Source: Saccharothrix sp. ALI-22-I (GTDB taxonomy: Bacteria; Actinomycetota; Actinomycetes; Mycobacteriales; Pseudonocardiaceae). Taken from it: DNA of 61,676 nt. Below are positions 55,687-61,676 of this stretch, piece by piece (the stretch's first letter is position 1; every line of letters begins with the position of its first letter). The stretch covers positions 1-61,676 of the forward strand of contig NZ_MTQP01000034.1 in NCBI RefSeq assembly GCF_001984175.1, read 5' to 3'. Position numbers and translations under genes: made by a program. A model generated the notes under the pieces. The model made no database searches, was not told the DNA's origin, and was given only the letters and a program-made list of their open reading frames with translations.

Positions 55687-57444
55687 TCAGTAGTACAGCG
55701 GTTGGCAGAACGTCAAGGTGCCGTAGGTGTTGCACTGGATCCGCTTGCCGACGGTGGTGTTCCTATTGCCGGCACGGTCGGTTACGGTGAGCTCAGGGGT
55801 GTAGGCAGCAGTCCGGCTCGGGTAGGTGTGACTGATCTTGACCCCGCTGCCGGTCTGCCCGTCACCGAAGTTCCACGTGTGCGAGGCGATGTCGCTGTCG
55901 GGGTCGCTGGACGCGGTGCCGTCGAAGGAGCAGACGGTCTGCTGGCAGAACACGGTGAACGACGCCGTCGGCGGCTGCGGGCCGGCGGCGGCCCTGCGCG
56001 ACGTGGTGGCGGTCTTGCCGCTGTTGTCGGTGACCGTGAGCTTCACCGTGTAGGCGCCCGCCGGGCTGTAGGCGTGCGACGGCTTGATGCCACTGCCGGT
56101 CTTGCCGTCGCCGAAGTCCCAGGCGTACGAGGAGATCGTGCCGTCGGGGTCCGAAGACGCCGACGCGTCGAACGTGCAGGAGGGGGTCGTCGACGAGCAG
56201 TTCGCGGTGAAGGAGGCCGTCGGCGCACCGGGGTCACGGGCACCGAGGTCCTTGACGTACAGCAGCCGGTTCGGCGAGTCCTTCGGGTCGGAGACCTTGT
56301 TGGTGGTCGCCGTGTCGAGGACCCGGGCGTTGGCGTCGGCCACCGAGATGCCCGGGTTGGCGCTCGTCACCAGCGCCAGAGCGCCGGCCACGTGCGGGGT
56401 GGCCATCGACGTGCCGTTCCACGCGGCGGTGCCGCCGCCCTTGGTTGTGGAGGTGATGCTGCTGCCCGGCGCGAACAGCTCGACGCAGCTGCCGTAGTTG
56501 GACGACGATGAGCTGCTCCACACACTGCGGCGATCTCCGCTGTCCGTCGCGGCGACCGTGAGCACGCCCTCAGCGGCGGCCGGGCTGAAGTTGCAGGCGT
56601 TCTGCCCGTTGTTGCCGGCCGCGATGGCCCACGCGACGCCGGCCTTGACCGAGTTGGTCACGGCCTGGTCCACGGCGGTGGCCCGGCTGCCGCCGAGGCT
56701 CATGTTGCCCACGGCGGCTTGCGGTGCGTTGTCGGTCACCCAGTCGATGCCCGCGATGATCTTGTCCCACGGTCCGCTCGAGTTGCAGTCCAGCACCCGG
56801 ACCGCGACCAGGTCGACGTTCTTGGCGACGCCGTAGGTCTTGCTGCCGATCGTGCCGCCGACGTGGGTGCCGTGACCGTGGCAGTCGCTCGCGTCGCTGT
56901 CGTTGTCGATGAAGTCGTAACCGCTGTGCGCCCGGCCCTCCAGGTCGGGGTGGCGGAAGTCCATGCCGGTGTCGAGGACGTAGGCCGTGACGCCGGAGCC
57001 GTCGTTCGGCGCGCCGAAGGCGTCGTCCAGCGGCAGGTCCCGCTGGTCAACGCGGTCCAGGCCCCACGTCTCGGTCGCGTGCGCGATCCCGTTCTGCTCC
57101 ACGAAGCTCACCGCGGGGTCGGCCGCGAGCCGCTTGGCCTGCCGCTCGCTCATCCGCACCGAGAAGCCGCGTAACGCGGCGGAGTAGACGTGCGAGACCT
57201 CGCCACCGTACTCGCCGGCCAGGTCGGTAGCCTGCGCCGAGACCGCGGCCTGGGCGCTCGCAGCCATCGACGGCACACCGTCCAGGACCACGATGTAACT
57301 GCCGTCGACGGCACCTCGGGCGCCTGCGCCCAGGATCTGGCCCTCGGCCGCCTGCGCGACGCCGACGACGCTCAGCGCCATGATCGAGGCGACGCCGGCA
57401 CACAGACCGGTCATTCGCTTGCCTCTTGGGTGTGAAGCGGACAT
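55687..57444 (-). CDS. Secreted subtilisin-like serine protease with two PKD domains
   Basis: 585 aa. Signal peptide (about 1-33, GKRMTGLCAGVASIMALSVV), an I9 propeptide (about 48-120, SYIVVLDG ... FVEQNG), then the S8 catalytic domain with Asp158 (AYVLDTGMD), His191 (HGHGTHVGG) and Ser346 (GTSMATPH) plus the oxyanion-hole Asn in AAGNNG. Two PKD/Ig-like modules follow (about 408-485 and 490-560; each with WxFGDGxTGSG), and a short Cys-containing tail. It is an extracellular, proteinase-K-type autoprocessed enzyme; the PKDs likely aid binding to insoluble protein. ATG 57444 has AAGGAG 12 nt upstream; an internal ATG at residue 11 is possible. Confidence 0.94.
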   Translation of the reverse strand: MSASHPRGKRMTGLCAGVASIMALSVVGVAQAAEGQILGAGARGAVDGSYIVVLDGVPSMAASAQAAVSAQATDLAGEYGGEVSHVYSAALRGFSVRMSERQAKRLAADPAVSFVEQNGIAHATETWGLDRVDQRDLPLDDAFGAPNDGSGVTAYVLDTGMDFRHPDLEGRAHSGYDFIDNDSDASDCHGHGTHVGGTIGSKTYGVAKNVDLVAVRVLDCNSSGPWDKIIAGIDWVTDNAPQAAVGNMSLGGSRATAVDQAVTNSVKAGVAWAIAAGNNGQNACNFSPAAAEGVLTVAATDSGDRRSVWSSSSSSNYGSCVELFAPGSSITSTTKGGGTAAWNGTSMATPHVAGALALVTSANPGISVADANARVLDTATTNKVSDPKDSPNRLLYVKDLGARDPGAPTASFTANCSSTTPSCTFDASASSDPDGTISSYAWDFGDGKTGSGIKPSHAYSPAGAYTVKLTVTDNSGKTATTSRRAAAGPQPPTASFTVFCQQTVCSFDGTASSDPDSDIASHTWNFGDGQTGSGVKISHTYPSRTAAYTPELTVTDRAGNRNTTVGKRIQCNTYGTLTFCQPLYY

Positions 57445-57827
57445 GCGTAACCAGACTCCTTCAGCGTTGGCAGGGAACGACTCGGGACTTCAGGTCGACG
57501 GACCAAGCGTCGACAGCGAACGCGAAGCGGGCAATCGGTGCAGGAGTTCTTGCGTATACGTATTTATCGGCTCTTTCCGGGGCGAGATGCCGGACCGAGG
57601 AGTTGTGCTTGCCGAATGTCGTCCGTGCAGGTCAGGCGGCGTGGTGGTACTCGTTGATGGTGCCGCCCAGTCGCTGTCGTCGGCGGATGTCGAGGTGGGT
57701 GGCCGCTGGTTGATCGGTGACGGCTGGTGGCAGCGTGCGCGGTGGTCGTGCGTTGGCGATGCCTTGGTGGGGCACCTACCGACTTCGCCTCCCGTCTACG
57801 ACGCATAAGGCATGAAGGGATCTCGCG
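57445..57827. other. Intergenic region upstream of the protease
   Basis: 383 bp without a supportable gene. An AT-richer patch (near 57,545-57,575, GCGTATACGTATTTATCGG) is the likely promoter region of the protease gene. The right part may carry the promoter for the small hypothetical gene. Confidence 0.5.
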
Positions 57828-58169
57828 ATGCCCGCACCATCCGCGAATGCCGCAGAAATCGAGGAGCAACCCTCTACGTCCTCGACCGGCCCGGAACTGG
57901 AGTTGGTGCGCCGGATCCTGGCCAGGCACCACCCGGAAGCGGACCCGATCGAGGTGTACGCCCGCGCTGTGGAACTGAGCTGGCACGACGCGCGCAACGC
58001 CCGGTACCAGGGCGGGTACGCGCGAACCGTCACCGGCGCACTACTCAAGGAGCTCGGCAGTGTCTTCGGCCTTGCCGGACCGATCGTGGTGTACCTGCTC
58101 CAGCCGATCCCGGGCATCCCTCCGTGGAGCCGCTACGCCCTGGGCGTCTTTTCCTGGTCAGCGCGGTGA
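57828..58169 (+). CDS. Small hypothetical protein, possibly truncated
   Basis: 113 aa, ATG 57828 with AAGGGA about 9 nt upstream. An N-terminal disordered Ser/Ala/Glu stretch, an amphipathic helical region (LELVRRILARHHPEADPIEV), and a hydrophobic helix near residues 80-97 (GLAGPIVVYLLQPIPGIPPW). No family recognised. The C-terminus runs directly into integrase-like sequence (from about 58,170), so the natural 3' end may have been lost when the mobile element degraded. Confidence 0.5.
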   Translation: MPAPSANAAEIEEQPSTSSTGPELELVRRILARHHPEADPIEVYARAVELSWHDARNARYQGGYARTVTGALLKELGSVFGLAGPIVVYLLQPIPGIPPWSRYALGVFSWSAR

Positions 58170-58373
58170 CCTACCTCTACTCGCGTCACGCGTGTGTCAA
58201 CGTGGCTCAACGCGGGCGTAGAGGCGACTCGGGTAGCCGAGTGGGCTGGGCACAGCGTGGCCGTTCTGCTGCGGGTCTATGCGAAGTGCCTGGATGGTGG
58301 CGAGCAGACCGCTCGACAGCGCGTCCAGGACGCTCTAGGAGGTTTGCCGAACTTGGACGCGCCCTGGACGTGA
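58170..58373 (+). pseudogene. Tyrosine recombinase (integrase) C-terminal remnant
   Basis: From 58,194 the frame reads VSTWLNAGVEATRVAEWAGH then SVAVLLRVYAKCLDGGEQTA, ending at TGA 58371-58373. This is the C-terminal catalytic box of actinobacterial integrative-element integrases (the GHS...Y motif with the nucleophile Tyr). Just upstream another frame reads YSRHACV, the RHxxxS box, so a 2-nt loss in the GTGTGT run at about 58,191-58,197 separates the two. The N-terminal 300 or so residues are gone. Confidence 0.85.
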
Positions 58374-58421
58374 ACCCCCGTAGACGGCCGTTCTGAGCCG
58401 CACGTGGCCGGACAACACGAG

Positions 58422-58461
58422 AAAGCCCCTGTGACCGGTTCTCGCTGGTCACAGGGGCTTT
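58422..58461. terminator. Rho-independent terminator
   Basis: 15-bp perfect stem (58422-58436 with 58447-58461), 10-nt loop, followed by TT; the stem begins AAAGCCCC and ends GGGGCTTT, giving a U-run on the plus strand and, in reverse, a run for the minus strand too. It separates the integrase remnant from the tRNA fragment and is typical of the end of an integrase gene or of a tRNA gene. Confidence 0.85.
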
Positions 58462-58469
58462 TGCTGATG

Positions 58470-58517
58470 TGGCGGGTAGAGGATTCGAACCTCTGTAGCT
58501 TTGCGACGGATTTACAG
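58470..58517 (-). repeat. tRNA-Tyr 3'-half: attachment (att) site scar
   Basis: Read on the minus strand this 48-bp segment starts in the anticodon loop (CTGTAAA, GUA anticodon), continues through a long class II variable arm and a perfect T-arm (AGAGG-TTCGAAT-CCTCT), and ends with acceptor strand ACCCGCC and discriminator A. No matching 5' half follows at higher coordinates, so it is not a gene. A 3' tRNA half beside an integrase gene is the classical att site of integrative elements; SLP1 of Streptomyces uses tRNA-Tyr. Confidence 0.8.
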
Positions 58518-58651
58518 AATCCCGCCCGAACCACGTCTGACCAGCGTTTACAGCTCTCGGTACAGCCACTTCGGCACACACTCGGCACAGACACCTACCG
58601 GACCCCGTCCGCAGCAAGCCGCCTGGTCTCGCTGGCGCACTCGCGGGGGTT

Positions 58652-59790
58652 GTGTCCGGCGGCGATGATTCGGACATGCCCGAGGACCGCCCCGCTCCCG
58701 TGCCGCTACCGACGCCATCCACGTCACGTACGCCGCTGGAGCCTATGCCGCGCAGGGTGATCGCGACCGTGGCGGCTCTGATTGCCACGGCCACGATCGG
58801 CCTGGTGGTGGTGTTGTGGTGGGCGGGCACCGCGGGCCTGTCGGGGGCGGCGTTGGTGACGGCGCGGTTCGACGCGCTGCGCACCGGGTTGAGCATCGGG
58901 GTCGGCGGGGGCGGCGTCTTCGCGCTGTACCTGGCGTGGCGACGCCAGCACGCTACCGAGATCGGGCTGGTGCAGAAGGAACGCGACCAGGCCGACGTCG
59001 CCCGCGCCTACAAATTGCAACGCCAGACCGCCGAGCACAACCGTCTGCACGCCGAACGCGTCGCGGCCACGACCGAACGCGACGCCGAAGCCCGCCGAAT
59101 CACCGACCTGTACGCGAAGGCGGTGGAGCAGCTCGGGTCGGACAAGACCCCGGTCCGACACGGCGGCCTCTACGCCCTGGAGCGCCTCGCGCAGGACCAT
59201 CCCGACAATCCCTCCCTGCGCCAGACTGTGGTCAACGTGCTCTGCGCCTACCTCCGCGCACCCTTCGACCTCCCCGGCGACCCGCCCGACGCCAATACCG
59301 ACCGAACCGCCCGCGACGAGCACCGGGAACGAGTCCAGGAACGTGAGGTCCGGCTAACCGCCCAACGCATCCTCATCAGCCACCTGAATCCCGGCGACGA
59401 TGCCGAGCACTCCCCGGCAACCTTCTGGGCAGACATCGATCTCGAACTTACTTCCGCAGTCCTCATCAAACTGGGACATGATCGGCTGCCTGCTACGCAA
59501 CGCGACGTTCCATCTGGCCACCTTCATCGGGGACGTCTGGTTCCGGCAAAGCGACTTTCACCGGGAACGCCTGGTTCGACGAAGCGACGTTCACCAAGGA
59601 AGCTTCGTTCGGCGGAGCGACGTTCCGCTACAATCCGTCCAGATCGTCGTTCAACTTCTCGTCGTGGCCCATCGGATGGCAGCACTCAATCGACCACGTA
59701 GCTATCGAAGGTCGCGAGGGTACTTGGCATCGCCTTCTGAAGGTCAAACCCGGACCCGACGACCCGACCTCCGAATCCCCTGACGACTGA
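58652..59790 (+). pseudogene. Membrane-anchored pentapeptide-repeat protein with two frameshifts
   Basis: First frame (58652 to about 59,470): an N-terminal Pro-rich tail, two hydrophobic helices (IATVAALIATATIGLVVVLW; GLSIGVGGGGVFALYLAW), an Arg/Glu-rich coiled coil, and the ITDLYAKAVEQLGSDKTPVRHGGLYALERLA block common to actinobacterial pentapeptide-repeat proteins. The pentapeptide array then continues in a second frame (NWDMIGCLLRNATFHLATF) and a third (TGNAWFDEATFTKEASFGGATF) to TGA 59788-59790. Shifts fall at AAA (59468-59470) and TTT (59556-59558); dropping one base from each restores a single protein. Either a recent pseudogene, sequencing error or slippage. Confidence 0.8.
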
Positions 59791-59969
59791 TCCCCAGTCT
59801 GCTCCCGATGGCAGCACCCGCCTCGGGCAGGGCCCCGGCAAAGTCGTGACGGTGTCCGGCTTGGATGGTTCGGCGTAGAAGCGCCGCGGTTAGCGGCAAC
59901 AAGACGGGCATGACCGGTTCAGAAGATCATCAAGGTTCCTACGCCATGCTGATCTATCCGGAGTGAGTC

Positions 59970-60700
59970 ATGCCCGCTCTGCCATCATCACTGATCTCGT
60001 CGCTGTTCGACGCACCGGTTCTGACCATCGCGGAGACCACCGCCGTGCTGGCCGGTCTGCCGGATCCTCGCGCCCGCCGTGGCGTCCGGCACCAGCTGAG
60101 CGTGGTCGTCACCGCCGCAGTGTGCGCCGTGGTGTCCGGCTACCGTTCGTACACCGCAATCGCCGAGTGGGTCGCCGATGTGCCGGCGACAACGGCGCTC
60201 GCGTTGGGCATCGCCCCGGACCGCCGCCCGTCCGAAGCGATGATCCGCCGGCTGCTGCAGGTCATGGATCCTGACCTGCTCACCACAGCCGTCGGCACCT
60301 GGCTGGCCAGTCGCGTCACGGCCGCCCCGGCATCCCGGCGGGCGGTCGCGGTCGACGGCAAGGCGTTACGCGGCTCACGGACTCTTGACACCGCGGCCGA
60401 GTACACAATGGCCGCCTGCGACCAGGTCACCGGCGTGGTCCTGGCCGGCACTGACGTCGACGGCAAGACGAACGAGATCACCCGCTTCGCACCCCTGCTG
60501 GACCAGATCGGCGACCTGCGCGACACGGTGATCACCGCCGACGCGCTGCACTGCCAGCGTGAGCACGTCGACTACCTCGCCGAACGCGGCGCGCACTGGA
60601 TCCTGACCGTCAAGGGCAACCAGCCCACCCTGCACGCCCAACTCGCCGGCCTGCCCTGGCGGGCCGTCCCGGACGCCAAGACCCCGCGGATCTGTCACGC
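59970..60700 (+). pseudogene. ISAs1-family transposase, 3'-truncated
   Basis: About 243 of some 380-400 codons. Starts at ATG 59970; the N-terminal H-repeat/DDE_Tnp_1-associated domain (LAGLPDPRARRGVRHQLSVV) is followed by the first catalytic Asp in AVDGKALRGS and the second in VITADALH, with LTVKGNQP after it. The sequence breaks off after LAGLPWRAVPDA, before the third catalytic residue. The reading frame stops at 60716, immediately before the ankyrin gene, so the element is inactive. Confidence 0.85.
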
Positions 60701-60735
60701 TTGCCGCAGGTCATGACTCGGCGAAGGAGGCGCCC

Positions 60736-61476
60736 ATGTCTGCTCACAACGAGGAACTGCTGGCAGCCGCTGAGGGCTTCGACCTCAAGGGCGTGAAAGC
60801 CGCGCTGGAGGCCGGCGCGGACGTCGACGCACGGGCGCCCGGGGGCCGGACCGCCCTGATGTCGGCGTCGATGCGCAGCTTCATCCAGATCATGGAGGTG
60901 CTGCTGGGAGCGGGTGCATCCGTCGACCTGCAAGCCGCCCAGGGGGAGACCGCCTTGATCTGCGCCGCGAGCGGTCGGGGCGGGGAGTCGATCCGGCTGC
61001 TGCTCGACAACGGCGCAGATCCCAACCTCGGCGATCGCAACAAGAAGCGGCCGCTAATGTGGATGGTCGACCCTGGGTTCCACCGACAGTCCGACACCTC
61101 CGCGAGCGTCGCACCACTGGTCCGGGCGGGGGCGCGCATTAACGACCGTGACGACGCGGACCGTACTGCGCTCATGTGGGCCGTGACGGAGTTCGGCGAC
61201 GAGAGCGCCCTCCGGCCTTCCGTCATCGCCGCACTGGTGGAGAACGGTGCCGACGTGGGCGCCACGGACGTCAACGGCGAGACCGCCATGTTCCACCTGG
61301 TGCGCAACGTCGACCTCGCGCTGGCCCTGGACCTGGGTGCTGCCTGCATCCAGGTCCTTCTCGACGCTGGGGCGGACCCCAACGCGAAGAACAACAAGAA
61401 CCAGACGCCGCTCGCCGTCGTCAAGAACGACCTAGAGCTGCTCGACCTTCTGCGCGGCCTGGGCTTCACCGCCTAA
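60736..61476 (+). CDS. Ankyrin-repeat protein
   Basis: 246 aa with about six ankyrin repeats: repeating G(A/G)DVxAxxxxGxTALMxA units starting at ALEAGADVDARAPGGRTALM, then LGAGASVDLQAAQGETALIC, LLDNGADPNLGDRNKKRPLM, RAGARINDRDDADRTALM, VENGADVGATDVNGETAM and LLDAGADPNAKNNKNQTPL. No signal peptide or membrane segment; a cytosolic protein-interaction scaffold of unknown partner. ATG 60736 has a strong GAAGGAGG 6 nt upstream. It starts 20 nt after the truncated ISAs1 frame, so its original promoter may have been replaced by the insertion sequence. Confidence 0.92.
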   Translation: MSAHNEELLAAAEGFDLKGVKAALEAGADVDARAPGGRTALMSASMRSFIQIMEVLLGAGASVDLQAAQGETALICAASGRGGESIRLLLDNGADPNLGDRNKKRPLMWMVDPGFHRQSDTSASVAPLVRAGARINDRDDADRTALMWAVTEFGDESALRPSVIAALVENGADVGATDVNGETAMFHLVRNVDLALALDLGAACIQVLLDAGADPNAKNNKNQTPLAVVKNDLELLDLLRGLGFTA

Positions 61477-61676
61477 CGACTTTGCCGGGGCCCCGGGGCT
61501 GTCCCGCCCTGGAACCGCTGGTCAGAAGGCACGGCGGGACAGGTGGGACAGCACCGCCTCGGGAGGGCGGTGCGATCACCGTGCTGGCAAGGCATCTACC
61601 AGCACAAACAGCAAAACGACCTTGTTCTTAGGGCAACTTTGGCCCGTATTCGGCACACGAGGTCACGCGCCAGTCA

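Noticed and set aside
58470..58550. Functional tRNA-Tyr gene
   Set aside because: Only the 3' half from the anticodon loop is present; no 5' acceptor strand, D-arm or full anticodon stem follows.

Overview
The window is very GC-rich, with GTG starts, ATGA/GTGA gene overlaps and the gene families of a filamentous actinomycete. The mix of modular PKS, PKS-NRPS, SARP/AfsR-type regulators and an SLP1-like integration scar suggests Actinomycetota, probably Pseudonocardiales (Saccharothrix/Actinosynnema-like). That placement is inference; no rRNA or complete tRNA is present.

Region 1 (1-17,000) is the right-hand end of one biosynthetic locus. A truncated modular PKS (AT-DH-KR-ACP-thioester reductase) is translationally coupled to an acyl-CoA carboxylase beta subunit and a small epsilon subunit. 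Across a strong bidirectional terminator lie minus-strand genes for a Tat-exported BBE-type flavoprotein, an NmrA-like reductase, a SARP/cyclase-like/ATPase regulator, a DHA2 exporter and a flavodoxin-fold reductase. A large AfsR-like regulator is divergent from the last of these. The PKS module has an eroded DH, a malonyl-type AT and reductive chain release.

Region 2 (17,000-22,270) is a spacer. It holds a DUF1772-like membrane protein, a secreted KPGE-repeat protein next to an MprAB-like two-component system, a CadD-type transporter, several broken gene remnants and a 750-bp intergenic stretch.

Region 3 (22,275-37,142) is a complete-looking polycyclic tetramate macrolactam (PTM) cluster in the order ftdA-B-C-D-E: sterol-desaturase-type hydroxylase, single-module iterative PKS-NRPS, two phytoene-desaturase-like flavoenzymes and an MDR-type reductase. 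ftdB to ftdE overlap head to tail. No P450 is present. The expected product is a hydroxylated 5-5-6-type PTM built from two polyketide chains and ornithine.

Region 4 (37,150-50,770) holds a Bcp peroxiredoxin, a DHA2 exporter, an IS5-type remnant, a decayed or frameshifted gene, an NTF2-like secreted protein coupled to an XRE regulator, an XRE-cupin regulator, and a small acyl-CoA catabolic module (CocE hydrolase, acyl-CoA synthetase, HMG-CoA-lyase-like protein, thiolase, PaaI thioesterase) ending in a divergent HxlR regulator.

Region 5 (50,770-61,676) is accessory and eroded. Fragments of dnaE2, lipB, a phthalate-dioxygenase-reductase-type ferredoxin and glucarate dehydratase lie side by side. 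They are followed by a LuxR-ATPase regulator, a secreted subtilisin with two PKD domains, an integrase remnant beside a 48-bp tRNA-Tyr 3' half, a pentapeptide-repeat gene with two single-base frameshifts, a truncated ISAs1 transposase and an ankyrin-repeat protein.
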